Assembly: GCA_963842795.1 (NCBI GenBank) | Contig: CAWJHV010000010.1 | Location: 1 to 64,000, forward strand | Direction: 5' to 3' | DNA: 64,000 nt | Origin: WHSW01 sp963842795 | GTDB lineage: Bacteria; Actinomycetota; Thermoleophilia; Solirubrobacterales; 70-9 | Shown here: piece after piece, positions 8,520 to 18,089 of the stretch | How positions within the stretch are numbered: position 1 is the first letter of the stretch | Layout of the letters: each line of letters begins with the position of its first letter | The notes under the pieces: generated by a model | Databases searched by the model: none | What the model saw: the letters and a program-made list of their open reading frames with translations, nothing else | Told to the model about the DNA's origin: nothing | Program-made: the position numbers and the translations under genes

Positions 8520-10522
8520 GTGCGACGACTTGGGCGTGGCTCGTGCTCGGCTTCCCGCTGGCAGGGAGCATGGTGATCGCCTTCGGCCGGGCGGCGATGC
8601 CCGGCAGGGTGCCCGCCTGGATCGGCACCGCCTCGATCGCGCTCGCCTTCGCCTGCTCGATCGGGGCGCTGCTGGCGCTGCTCGACCACCCGACCGACGA
8701 GCGCCAGCTCACCGACTCGCTCTACAGCTACGCGAGCGCCGCGGGGCTCGACATCCAGCTCAACATCCTGGTCGACCCGCTCTCGGTCTACATGTGCCTG
8801 GTGGTGACCGGGATCTCGACCCTGATCCACCTGTACTCGCTCGCCTACATGGACTCCGACCGGGGCTACGCGCGGTTCTTCTCCTACCTCAACTTCTTCG
8901 TCTTCTCGATGCTGCTCCTGGTCCTGGCGGGCAACTTCATCTTCCTGATCGTCGGCTGGGCGTTCGTCGGGTTCGCCTCGTACGCGCTGATCAGCTTCTG
9001 GTACCGGCGCGAGACCGCGACCAAGGCGGGGATGAAGGCGTTCGTGATCAATGTCGTCGGGGACGTCGGGCTCGTGCTCGCCGCCTTCTTCGTCTTCCGC
9101 GAGCTCGGCACCTTCGACTTCCTCGCGGTCTTCGACGGCGCCCGCGAGAGCTTCAGCACCAACCAGGGCGTGGTAATCGCGATCTGCCTGCTGATCTGCG
9201 TCGGCGCGTTCGCGAAGTCGGCACAGGTGCCGCTGCACACCTGGCTCCCGGACGCGATGGAGGGCCCGACGCCGGTCTCCGCGCTGATCCACGCGGCGAC
9301 CATGGTCACGGCCGGCGTCTACCTGATCGCGCGCATGTTCCCGCTCTTCGAGCTCGCGCCGACGGCGGCCGACATCGCCGCCTTCGTCGGGCTCGCCACG
9401 CTGCTGATCGCGGCGACGATCGCGCTCGCGGTCACGGACCTGAAGCGGATCATCGCCTACTCGACCATGAGCCAGATCGGCTACATGGTCATGGGGGTGG
9501 CGATCGGCGCCTACGCCGGCGGGATGTTCATGTTGATGGCGCACGCCTTCTTCAAGGCGCTCTTGTTCATGGCCGCCGGATCGGTGATCTCGGCGATGGC
9601 CAACAACCAGAGGATCGACGACATGAGCGGCTTCCGCCGCGCGTTGCCGTTCACGTCCGGGCTGCTGCTCGTCGGATGCCTGGCGCTGGCCGCGTTCCCG
9701 GGCACGTCCGGGTTCTTCTCCAAGGACGAGATCCTCGGCTTCGCCGCCAACCGCGGCGGGATGTACTGGGTGTTCGCGATCGGCGGCTACGTCGGCGCCC
9801 TGATGACCGCCTTCTACTCGTTCCGGATCGGCTTCCGGGTCGTCGCGGGGCCGCCGTGCAAGGAGGCGACGGAGCTCGAGCAGGGCCACATCCACCACGC
9901 GCCGCCGACCAACCCCCACACGGGCGAGGCCGAGGACACCGACGTCGGCTTCCCCGGTGAAGAGCACCACATCGCCGAGCGCGAGTGGCCGATGCGCGCG
10001 GCGATGGCGGTGCTCGGGTTCGGCGCCCTGTTCGCCGGCCTGATCCAGATCCCGGGCGTCGACCACGTGGTCACGACCTTCCTCGAGGGCACCTTCGAGA
10101 GCTCGACGCTGTACGCCCAGGAGCCGTCGACGGCCGCCTCATGGCTCGGGCTGCTGGTCGGCGGCACGATCTCGGTGCTCGGGATCGCGATCGCCTACCA
10201 CTGTTACATCCGCCGGCCCGGGGTCACCCTCCGGCTCGCCGAGCGCCTGCGGCGCACGCACGAGTTCCTCCTCAACAAGTGGTACTTCGACGAGGTCGAG
10301 GACGCGCTCTTCTACAAGCCGGCGATCGCGATCGGCAGGTTCGCGAACTCGATCTTCGAGCGGGTTGTCGTCCAGGGGATCGTCAGCGCCACGGTCGACG
10401 TGGTCAAGGGGGCAGGGTCGGTGGTCCGCGGCGCGCAGTCGGGCTTCGTGCGCGCGTACGCCCTGCTCGTCGTCGGCGGGTTCGCGGCGCTCGGGATCTA
10501 CTTCCTGGTGGTGGCGGGCTGA
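8516..10522 (+). CDS. nuoL: NADH-quinone oxidoreductase subunit L
   Basis: This is the largest antiporter-like proton-pumping subunit of complex I, 668 residues with about 14-16 hydrophobic helices. It shows LVVTGISTLIHLYSLAYM, NFIFLIVGWAFVGFASYALISFW, the proton-channel region KSAQVPLHTWLPDAMEGPTPVSALIHAATMV and KRIIAYSTMSQIGYMVMG. The long C-terminal lateral helix region ends with ALLVVGGFAALGIYFLVVAG. A His-rich loop (EQGHIHHAPPTNPHTGEAEDTD) lies near residue 465. It overlaps nuoK and nuoM. Confidence 0.97.
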   Translation: MSATTWAWLVLGFPLAGSMVIAFGRAAMPGRVPAWIGTASIALAFACSIGALLALLDHPTDERQLTDSLYSYASAAGLDIQLNILVDPLSVYMCLVVTGISTLIHLYSLAYMDSDRGYARFFSYLNFFVFSMLLLVLAGNFIFLIVGWAFVGFASYALISFWYRRETATKAGMKAFVINVVGDVGLVLAAFFVFRELGTFDFLAVFDGARESFSTNQGVVIAICLLICVGAFAKSAQVPLHTWLPDAMEGPTPVSALIHAATMVTAGVYLIARMFPLFELAPTAADIAAFVGLATLLIAATIALAVTDLKRIIAYSTMSQIGYMVMGVAIGAYAGGMFMLMAHAFFKALLFMAAGSVISAMANNQRIDDMSGFRRALPFTSGLLLVGCLALAAFPGTSGFFSKDEILGFAANRGGMYWVFAIGGYVGALMTAFYSFRIGFRVVAGPPCKEATELEQGHIHHAPPTNPHTGEAEDTDVGFPGEEHHIAEREWPMRAAMAVLGFGALFAGLIQIPGVDHVVTTFLEGTFESSTLYAQEPSTAASWLGLLVGGTISVLGIAIAYHCYIRRPGVTLRLAERLRRTHEFLLNKWYFDEVEDALFYKPAIAIGRFANSIFERVVVQGIVSATVDVVKGAGSVVRGAQSGFVRAYALLVVGGFAALGIYFLVVAG

Positions 10523-12018
10523 TGCTGAACGTGATCCTCTGGGCGCCGCTGGCCGGAGCGCTGCTGGCGCTCGTGGCGCCGCGGGGGCTGTCGCGTTGGG
10601 CCGGCGTGCTGGGCTCGCTGGTGGCGCTGGTGCTCGCGATCGTCCTGGCCGCCGACTTCAGCTCCGGCACGGCTGAGCTCCAGCACGTCGTCGACGAGTC
10701 GTGGATCCCCGACCTCGGGGTCCGCTACCAGCTCGGCGTCGACGGGATCAGCGTCTTCCTCGTCCTGCTGACCGCGGTGCTCTGGTCCGCGGCGACGTTG
10801 TGGTCCGCGCTGCGCGGCGACCCGGCCGACGGGCGCGAGCGCCTCTACTACTTCCTCGTCGGGCTGGCCGGGACCGCGGCTCTGGGCGCGTTCATGGCCC
10901 AGGACCTGCTGCTCTTCGTCCTCTTCTTCGACCTGATGCTGGTCCCTTTCTTCTTCCTCATCGGGACGTTCGGCGGGCGCGAGCGGATCGCGGCGACGAC
11001 CAAGATGATCGTCTACACGCTCGTCGGCTCGCTGCTGATGCTGGTGGGCGCGATCGCGACAGCGATCCTGGCCTCGGGCTCGGTCGGGGAGATCAGCTTC
11101 TCGATCCCGGTGCTCCAGGAGCACCTGCTCTCGACCGGCAGCCAGGAGTGGATCTTCTGCTTCTTCGCCGCCGCCTTCCTGGTCAAGATGCCGGCCTTCC
11201 CGATCCACGGCTGGATGCCCGACGCCTACCGCGCCGCGCCCCTGCCGGTGCTGATCCTGCTCTCGGCCGTGCTCTCCAAGGTCGGCGCCTACGGCTTCCT
11301 GCGGGTGGCGCTGCCGCTGTACCCGGACGCAACCGTGCACTTCCAGGAGCTGGTGATGCTGATCGCGCTCGCCTCGATCCTCTACGGCTCGGTAATGGCG
11401 TTCACGCAGACCAACCTCCGGCTGATCGCCGGCTACTCGTCGGTCGCCCAGCTCGGCTTCATCACCCTCGGGATCTTCAGCCTCAGCGCCGACGGCGCCG
11501 ACGGCGCGGTGCTGCAGATGGTCAACCACGGGCTCGTGGTCGCCGGGGTGTTCATGGTGATCGCGATCGTCTACGCGCGGACGAAGACCGAGGACATCAC
11601 CGAGATGGGCGGCCAGGCGATGCGCGCGCCGCTGTTCGCCGCGCTCTTCCTGGTGATCGCGATGGCGAACCTGGCGATCCCGGGGTCGTCGAACTTCATC
11701 GGCGAGTTCTACATCCTCAACGGCGTCTTCGACTCGAAGATCGCGTTCGCCTTCGTCGCGGCGATCGGGATCGCGCTCGCCGCCTTCTACAGCCTGCGCA
11801 TGTACCAGAAGGTGATGCACAACCGGCTCCCCGAGGGCGCCGAGTCGCGCGAGATCGGGATCCGCGATGCCGTCGTGCTCGCGCCGCTGGTGGCGGTGAT
11901 CGTCGCGCTCGCCTTCTATCCGGGGCTGATCCTCGAGCGCGGCGAGGACTCGGTGAGCGCGAAGGTCGACGCGGTGGCGCGGGCGACCGGTGAGCCCGCG
12001 CTGGTGGCAGAACGATGA
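10522..12018 (+). CDS. nuoM: NADH-quinone oxidoreductase subunit M
   Basis: This antiporter-like proton-pumping subunit has 498 residues from an ATG overlapping the nuoL stop (TGATG). Family signatures are the GVDGISVFLVLLTAVL region, FVLFFDLMLVPFFFLIG, VKMPAFPIHGWMPDAYRAAPLP with the conserved lysine, TQTNLRLIAGYSSVAQLGF and a MANLAIPGSSNFIGEF segment. The stop overlaps the nuoN ATG. The frame is intact. Confidence 0.97.
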   Translation: MLNVILWAPLAGALLALVAPRGLSRWAGVLGSLVALVLAIVLAADFSSGTAELQHVVDESWIPDLGVRYQLGVDGISVFLVLLTAVLWSAATLWSALRGDPADGRERLYYFLVGLAGTAALGAFMAQDLLLFVLFFDLMLVPFFFLIGTFGGRERIAATTKMIVYTLVGSLLMLVGAIATAILASGSVGEISFSIPVLQEHLLSTGSQEWIFCFFAAAFLVKMPAFPIHGWMPDAYRAAPLPVLILLSAVLSKVGAYGFLRVALPLYPDATVHFQELVMLIALASILYGSVMAFTQTNLRLIAGYSSVAQLGFITLGIFSLSADGADGAVLQMVNHGLVVAGVFMVIAIVYARTKTEDITEMGGQAMRAPLFAALFLVIAMANLAIPGSSNFIGEFYILNGVFDSKIAFAFVAAIGIALAAFYSLRMYQKVMHNRLPEGAESREIGIRDAVVLAPLVAVIVALAFYPGLILERGEDSVSAKVDAVARATGEPALVAER

Positions 12019-13552
12019 ACTTCGACGCTCCTGACATCAACTACGCCGGCATCTCGCCGATCATCGCGCTCACCGGCGGGCTCGTGCTGACCCTGCTCGC
12101 CGGGCTGATCGGCGGCAGCCGCCGGACGCAGGTGATCGTCGTCTCGGTCGTCGGGCTGGGAACGCTCGCCGCCGCCGCCGGGCTGCTGATCGCCCAATGG
12201 GGCGCGGAGAAGAACCTCGTCGCCGGGGCGCTGCGGCTCGACGACCTGGCGATCGCCGCGAGCCTGCTCGCGATCGCGGCGGCCGCCTACTGCATCCCGC
12301 TCTCCTGGCGCGAGGAGTCGGTCGACCGGCCGCTGGGGCCGGCGGGCCACGCCGAGTTCCAGGCCCTGCTGATCTGCTCGGTGCTCGGGATGACGCTGAT
12401 CGCCCAGGCGCAGAACCTGATCGCGTTCTTCGTCGCGCTGGAGCTGCTCTCGATCCCGCTCTACGTCCTCTGCGGCTCGGCGCTGCGCCGCGAGGCGTCG
12501 CTGGAGTCGGGGCTCAAGTACCTGATCATCGGCTCGCTCGGCTCGGCGACGCTGCTCTACGGCCTCGCCTTCATCTACGGAGCCTCGGAGTCGACCGACT
12601 TCGCCGGGATCCGCGACCGCGGTCGGCGGCTCGGTCACCGACGACCCGCTGCTCTTGATCGGGATCGCGCTCGCCGCCACCGGGCTCGCGTTCAAGCTCT
12701 CGGTCGCCCCCTTCCACCAGTGGACGCCCGACGTCTACGAGGGCGCGCCGACGCCGGTGACCGCGTTCATGGCGGTGGCGACCAAGGCCGCCGTCTTCTG
12801 TGTCCTCGTCCGCTTCTTCGACGTCGCCCTCGGCCCGGCGGTCGACAGCTGGCAGCCGGCGCTCGCGGCGCTCGCCACCGTCTCGATCGTCGTCGGCAAC
12901 GCCGGCGCGCTCGGCCAGCGCTCGCTCAAGCGCCTGCTCGGCTACTCCGGGGTCGCCCAGGCCGGCTACATGATGGTCGGCGTGGTCGCCGCGAGCGCCG
13001 CCGGCGCCAGCGCGCTGATCTTCTACCTCGCCGCCTACACGCTGATGAACCTCGGCGCCTTCGCGGTGATCACGATCCGCGAGCGCGAGACCCCCTACGG
13101 CGACGACATCCGCTCGGTCGAGGGCCTGGCGCGCGAGCGGCCCGGGCTAGCCGCGGCGCTCACGGTGGCGATGCTGGCGCTCGCCGGGCTGCCCGGCACC
13201 GCCGGGCTTCATCGGCAAGCTCTACCTGATCGAGGCGACGGTCGACGCCGACTACACCTGGCTCGGGGTGATGATCGCGATCGGGACGATGATCTCGCTC
13301 GCCTACTACCTGCGGGTGATCGCCGCGATCTGGATGCGGCCCTCCGCCGAGGGCTCGCCGGGCGCGGTCCCGGTGATGGCCGGCGGCTCGCAGGAGGCCG
13401 ACGCCGTGGTCACCGGCGGGCGCTGCAAGGTGATCCTCGGGCTGCTGATCCTGGTCACGGCGGCGACGGTCTTCTTCGGCGTCATCCCCTCGCCCCTCGT
13501 CGACTGGGCGACCGCCGCGGGCGACTCGATCGGCGCGCTGCTCAGCCGCTGA
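12015..13552 (+). CDS. nuoN: NADH-quinone oxidoreductase subunit N (two frameshifts)
   Basis: This is the third antiporter-like subunit and the last nuo gene. Reading across two one-base insertions gives 511 residues. The first break is near 12617 (after FAGIRD, resuming with VGGSVTDDPLLLIGIALAATGLAFKLSVAPFHQWTPDVYEGAP). The second is near 13205, where gccgggcttc should read as GTAGFIGKLYLIEA. Conserved motifs include the HQWTPD channel region and KRLLGYSGVAQAGYMMVG. Both indels duplicate a G or C, as in the island that follows. A sequencing cause is more likely than loss of function, because every other nuo subunit is intact or readable. Confidence 0.93.
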
Positions 13553-13646
13553 TCAACAGCCGCCGGAACTAATCGCGGCACGGTGGGTTGAGCTGATCGA
13601 GGGATGCCGCCGGCACCCGCCGGCGTGATACCGTCCGTATCCGCTT

Positions 13647-13659
13647 ATTGTTCAACAAT
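13647..13659. promoter_or_regulatory. Palindromic operator upstream of first phosphatase
   Basis: ATTGTTCAACAAT is a perfect inverted repeat (ATTGTT-C-AACAAT) in the otherwise GC-rich 129-bp gap between nuoN and the alkaline phosphatase. It ends 22 bp before the TTG start. The same word, with one or two changes, precedes the second phosphatase at 42.3 kb. It matches the TNGTNNNACNA pattern known for FadR-subfamily GntR regulators. Regulator identity is inferred. Confidence 0.6.
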
Positions 13660-13681
13660 TCCATCGGAGGCTTTAGGGGAG

Positions 13682-14923
13682 TTGCTCACGCCCATCTTCA
13701 TCCGTTCCCGCCTTCTGTTCGCGACCGCGGCGCTGGCCGCGATCGCTGGCGGGGCCGCGCTCGCCGGCGACCCGGCGCGGAGCGCAGCCCGCGTGGTGGC
13801 CCCCGACGAACCGCGAAACGTCGTCGTCCTGATCGGGGACGGGATGGGCGCCGCCCAGCGGGCCGCGATCCAGTACTACAACTACGGCAAGCACGTGCGC
13901 CAGCCGATGGACGACCTCGACCACTACGGCATGCTGCGCACGCACGCCAAGGGCCAGGGGATCAACACCGACTCCGCCGCCGGAGCGACCGCGATGGCCA
14001 CCGGCGAGAAGACCAAGCGCAACTACGTCGGCGTTGACGCCAACGGCAGGCCGCTGCCGACGCTGCTCGAGATCGCCGACGAGCAGGGCAAGTCAACCGC
14101 GATCATCTCCGACAACGACGTCACCAACGCGACCCTCGCCGGGTTCGCCGCCCATCACACCGACCGCGACCACAAGAAGGTGATCGCGAACCAGTACCTC
14201 AGCGGCACCCGTCCGGACCTGATCTTCGGCGGCGGCGAGGAGGTCTGGTACCCCAAGGGGCACCCGGGCATGGTCCCGAACATGATCGAGGACGACGCCA
14301 GCTTCGGCGACAAGAACCTCGTCGCGAAGGCCAGGGACCTCGGCTACGAGTACGCCTACGACCGCGACACGTTCGCTGACATCGACGGGCCGAAGGCGCT
14401 CGTGATGACGCGCACCGACGCGCTCCTGCGCGAGGCGTTCATCAAGAAGTACAACTACAAGCGGGACCCCTACGCCGTGCCCGAGCACGAGATGGTCGAG
14501 AAGGCACTCGACATCCTCGAGCAGGACAACCAGGGCTTCTTCATGGCGGTCGAGGTCGACGAGATCGACGACGCCGGCCACGAGCACAGCCCGCGACTGC
14601 TGTTCTCCTCGGGCCAGGAGCTCAACCGCATCGCCGCGGTGCTCAAGCGCTACCAGCGCGAGCACCCGCGGACGCTCGTCATCGTCACCGCCGACCACGA
14701 GACCGGCGGGCTCGGGATCGAGGCCCACTACCAGGACGGCGGCGCCGGCGTCTTCGATGTCGCGGACTCGGCCGAGACCTTCCGCCTCGACTGGACGACG
14801 CCCGGACACACCGCCGTCAACGTCCCGGTGACCTCGAGCGGCCCCCGCTCCCGCAGGCTCGAGGGCGTGCGCGACAACACGAAGGTCTTCGACGTCGCGC
14901 GCGGGGTGCTCGTCCGGGACTAG
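13682..14923 (+). CDS. PhoA-type alkaline phosphatase 1
   Basis: This secreted phosphomonoesterase of the alkaline phosphatase superfamily has 413 residues from a TTG preceded by GGGGAG. An N-terminal hydrophobic signal (LLFATAALAAIAGGAALAG) directs export. Metal and catalytic motifs are VVVLIGDGMGAAQ, the nucleophile serine in NTDSAAGATAMATG, VDEIDDAGHEHS, IVTADHETGG and the final TPGHTAVNVPV. It is intact. A second homologue lies at 42.3 kb with the same operator type. The end is convergent with the ELWxxDGT gene, both sharing the CTAG at the border. Phosphate or amine limitation is a plausible inducer, but this is inference. Confidence 0.9.
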   Translation: MLTPIFIRSRLLFATAALAAIAGGAALAGDPARSAARVVAPDEPRNVVVLIGDGMGAAQRAAIQYYNYGKHVRQPMDDLDHYGMLRTHAKGQGINTDSAAGATAMATGEKTKRNYVGVDANGRPLPTLLEIADEQGKSTAIISDNDVTNATLAGFAAHHTDRDHKKVIANQYLSGTRPDLIFGGGEEVWYPKGHPGMVPNMIEDDASFGDKNLVAKARDLGYEYAYDRDTFADIDGPKALVMTRTDALLREAFIKKYNYKRDPYAVPEHEMVEKALDILEQDNQGFFMAVEVDEIDDAGHEHSPRLLFSSGQELNRIAAVLKRYQREHPRTLVIVTADHETGGLGIEAHYQDGGAGVFDVADSAETFRLDWTTPGHTAVNVPVTSSGPRSRRLEGVRDNTKVFDVARGVLVRD

Positions 14924-16292
14924 GTTCGCGATCGGCGCGCTGCTCCCTGAAGGCCGCGCGACCCAGAGCTGGCGCCCGGCGCCCGAGCGGTCGTCGGCCC
15001 AGAAGTAGACCCGGTTGCCGACCGGCACGGGATCGCCGGCGGCGGCGCCACGCTTGCCGGGGGCGATCTCGCGAACCAGCGCCGTCCCTCGCGCGGTCCC
15101 GTCGCTGCTCCAGAGCTCGCAGCCGACACCGCGGGTCTTGACCCGGAACCAGACCCGCCCGGCGGTCGTCGCGGAGACCCGCGAGCCGCAGTTCAGCTCG
15201 CTCCCTCTCCCGAGATCGGCAAGCCGCTTCGTCCCGCCGGCGCTCCCGTCGCTGATCCGGATCGAGACCGAGCGCGAGGTCGCGGCCTGCTCGGCGAACA
15301 CCATGCTCGAGCCCACCGCTCCCAGCAGGTCCGGATCGCGGCGCGGCGTGGTCGCGACGAGCTCGTTACCGCCTGGCAGGCCGTCGGCCCGCCAGATCTC
15401 GTTCAGGGTCGAGATGTACGCGAGGCGTCCCGCCACCGCGATCTCCTCGATCAGGCCGCGTTCGGCGCCGAGGCTGCCGAGGTCGGTGAGCGCGGGGTCT
15501 CCGGGGCCCGCGCTCAGGAGCTGCGGCGCCGTCGTTCCGGTCAGCACCAGAGCGCGGTCGCCGAACCGGGCCAGCTTCGGCCGGAAGAGGTCCGCGAGCG
15601 GTTGCGCGGCGCCGCCGTCGAGGTCGCTTCGCCACAACCGGAAGGTCTCGTGGCCGGCGATAGAGGCGAAGTAGACCTTTCCGCCCGCCTCCAGCGGCCG
15701 GGGCGTGGCGGCCACGAGCACGGGACCGGCCTCCTCGAGGAGCGTGGGACCTGCCGCGGTCTCGTCGGCGATCCAGACCGTCGGCGCGGCCTCCGCGGAG
15801 TCGATCCGCGCGTAGAGCGAGACTCGGCCGTCCCCGAGCGGGTTGACGTCCTGGATGCTCAGCTCCCCGGCGCCCCGCGCGGGGTGCGTGCCGCGGGCGG
15901 TGCCGTCGGTCACCCAGAGGCGGCGGCTGGCCGCTCCGCCGCATCCCGCGTCGCTGTCGCAGGTTGCGACAGGCGACCGAGAAGAACGCCATGTCGCCCG
16001 CCGAGGTCAGGTCCTCGATGCCGGGGCGGCGATGACCGGGGGCGATCGACTCGATGATGTGGGCGCCGCGGTGACTGCGGTCGCTGACCCAGAGCTCCTG
16101 ACCCTCGCGCTCCGTGTACGCGGCGAAGACCAGTTTGTGCCCGAGCGCGCACCGGCTGCACGGCACGAAACAGCCCGGGCGCCGGAGCCACGTGGACGGC
16201 CGGCCGTGCCGACGGCCGCGCCCCTGCATGCGCAGGGGACAGCGCCGTAGCGCGGCGGCGGCGATCACGATGGCTGTCAGCGCATGTCGCAC
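14920..16292 (-). CDS. Secreted ELWxxDGT-repeat protein (frameshifted)
   Basis: The leftward frame begins MRHALTAIVIAAAAL, a weak signal sequence, and carries degenerate repeats of the ELWxxDGT type: QELWVSDRSHRGAHI, RRLWVTDGTARGT, VWIADETAAGP, IWRADGLPGGN, ELWSSDGTARGTALVREIAPG and RQLWVARPSG. Such repeats are thought to form beta-propeller-like extracellular domains of unknown ligand. The frame breaks near 15965 (SVAC to CDSDAGCGG). It must break again near 14940, because the main frame otherwise runs through the whole phosphatase gene. I place the stop at the CTAG shared with that gene. The function is unknown. Confidence 0.65.
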
Positions 16293-16336
16293 CGTAGGTC
16301 AGGTTTCCAGCCGCGGGCGCGCCAGCGGCGCACACC

Positions 16337-16359
16337 CGGGTGTTGATCTTCAACACCCG
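16337..16359. terminator. Strong hairpin after the cupin gene
   Basis: CGGGTGTTGA (16337-16346) and TCAACACCCG (16350-16359) form a perfect 10-bp stem with loop TCT. It lies in the 89-bp gap between the leftward cupin gene and the ELWxxDGT gene. There is no T-tract, as is common in actinobacterial terminators. It probably ends the leftward binding-protein/phosphatase/aminotransferase operon. Confidence 0.55.
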
Positions 16360-16381
16360 CCGCCATGGCGGAAGTTCGCTG

Positions 16382-16724
16382 CTAGACCTGGATCCGAAAG
16401 CCCTTGAGGATGGTCTCGTGGACGGTCCACACGGTCTCGGTGCCCGGCCTCGAGCGCGCAGACGTCGCCGGGGCCGACCTCGATCCGGCCGCCGTCCCAC
16501 TCGATCGTCGCCCGGCCCTCGAGCACCACGAAGGTCTCGTCGGCCTCGACGTCGCGAAAGCGCCCGGGGGTGCAGCGCCAGACGCCGCTCTCGGCGCCGC
16601 CGGCCTCGGCGCAGCACGAACGCCGAGGTCTCGGGCGAGCCGTCGATCACCTGCTCGGGATCGAGCGGGTCCGGCTCGAGCTCGGCGCGCGCGCGGCCGC
16701 GATCGCCGCGACCGGCTCAGCCAC
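16382..16724 (-). CDS. Small cupin protein (frameshifted)
   Basis: Read across indels, this is a protein of about 112 residues with one cupin barrel. The segments are VIDGSPETSAFVLRRG, a metal-site-like DVEADETFVVLEGRATIEW, GGRIEVGPGDVCALEAG and TETVWTVHETILKGFRIQV. It resembles the DUF861 (ethanolamine/ureidoglycine-type) cupins often found beside aminotransferases. The GTG start overlaps the aminotransferase stop, so it is the last gene of that leftward operon. Three apparent indels occur, near 16692 (a GC tract), 16608 and 16446. Ligand unknown. Confidence 0.7.
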
Positions 16725-18085
16725 CGGTGAGCTCGGCGGCCGCCTCGTCGAACGCGGCCTGGTGGCGGTCGACCTGCTCGGCGGTGGTCGCCGGGCTCAT
16801 CAGGGCCATCATGTGGAACGGGGTCAGCAGGATCCCGCGGTTGAGCATGTAGAGGTGCAGCAGCGCGTCGAGCTGCCCGTCCATCGCCGCCGCCGCCTCG
16901 CGCACCGTCGCGCGGCGGCTCCGCGGCGAACATGTACTCGGCGCGGCAGCCGAGCCGGGTGATCGACCACGGCAGCCCGCGCTCGGCGATCGTCGCCGCG
17001 ACCCCGGACTCGAAGCGCTCGCCGAGCGCGATCATGCGCTCGAACGCCTCCTCGGTGAGCACCTCGGAGAGCGTCGCGCGGACCGCCGCGAGCGAGAGCG
17101 CGTTGCCGGCCAGCGTGCCGCCGACGCCGCCGACGTCGGCCTCGCGCCAGAAGGTGTGGTCGACGACGCGCTCGGCGACCTCGGCGCTCATCCCGTAGGC
17201 GCCGGTCGGGATCCCGCCGCCGATCGGCTTGCCGATCGTCAGCACGTCGGGCTCGAGGCCGTAGGCGCGCGGTGTAGCCGCCGGGGCCGCAGCAGAGCGT
17301 GTGGGTCTCGTCGATCACCAGCAGCGTCCCGGCGGCGCGGGTGAGCTCGCGGACGCCTCGTGGTAGCCGTCGTCGGCGAGCACGATGCCGATGTTGGTCA
17401 GCGCCGGCTCGATCAGCAGGCAGGCGACGTCGCCGTCGGCGAGCTCGCGCTCGAGCCCGTCGAGGTCGTTGATCTCGACCACGCGGGTCGTCTCGTCCAC
17501 CGGGACCGGCGGCCCGACGCTGCCCTCGCGCGGGCGCACCTCGCCGTCGACGAGCGTGGCGACGGTCTCGTCGACGCTGCCGTGGTAGCAGTGGTTGTGG
17601 ACGATGATCTTCGAGCGCCCGGTGATCTGGCGGGCGATCCGGATCACGAACCGGTTCGCGTCGGTCGCCGAAAGGGTGAACTGCCAGTCGCGCAGGCCGA
17701 AGCGGCGCTGCATCTCCTCGCCGACGGCCGCCGCGTCCTCGGTCGGCAGCATCGAGGTGATCCCGCGGGCGAGCTGCGCGTTGACCGCGGCGATCGTCGC
17801 CGGCGGCGCGTGGCCGGTCATCGCCCCGGTGTCGCCGAGGCAGAGGTCGGCGTAGACGTTGCCGTCGACGTCGCGAAGCTCCGCGCCCTGGGCCGACTCC
17901 ATGAACACCGGGAAGTCGCCCGGCCAGCGCGTCATCCAGTTCATCGGCACCCCGGAGAGCAGCGATGCCTGCCCGCGCTCGTGCAGCTCGCGCGACTTCG
18001 GGTGCTCGGCGACGAAGCGCTCGCGCTCGCGCTCCATCAGCTCGGCAATGCGGCTCCGCTCGATAGTCATGGCGCCGACGGTCAT
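16717..18085 (-). CDS. Class III aminotransferase 1 (frameshifted)
   Basis: This is a PLP-dependent class III aminotransferase or aminomutase of the glutamate-1-semialdehyde type. Ordered pieces are GVPMNWMTRWPGDFPVFMES, DVDGNVYADLCLGDTGAMTGH, SATDANRFVIRIARQITGR, VHNHCYHGSVDET, LIEPALTNIGIVL, VIDETHTLCCGPGGYT (the aspartate that contacts PLP), TIGKPIGGGIPTGAYGMS (the Schiff-base lysine) and a C-terminal LLHLYMLNRGILLTPFHMMALMSP. Frame breaks fall near 17350, 17270 and 16915. The start is the ATG at 18085 (or 18070), four bases after the PhoX-like stop. It overlaps the cupin downstream. The substrate cannot be read from the sequence; an amino donor imported by the neighbouring binding proteins is plausible. 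Confidence 0.85.
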
Positions 18086-18089
18086 CGGA

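Noticed and set aside
7826..10066. 746-codon leftward open frame opposite nuoK-nuoL
   Set aside because: It is rich in Arg, Asp, His and Glu without domains, and lies opposite well-conserved nuoL; an antisense shadow.
14093..15913. Long leftward open frame running through the first phosphatase
   Set aside because: Its right part is the ELWxxDGT protein, but the left 270 codons are the antisense shadow of the phosphatase, with composition typical of reversed GC-rich coding sequence.
16337..16359. Hairpin CGGGTGTTGA-TCT-TCAACACCCG as another FadR-type operator
   Set aside because: It contains TGTTGA...TCAACA, but the spacing does not fit TNGTNNNACNA and it lies between co-directional genes after a stop, so a terminator is more likely.
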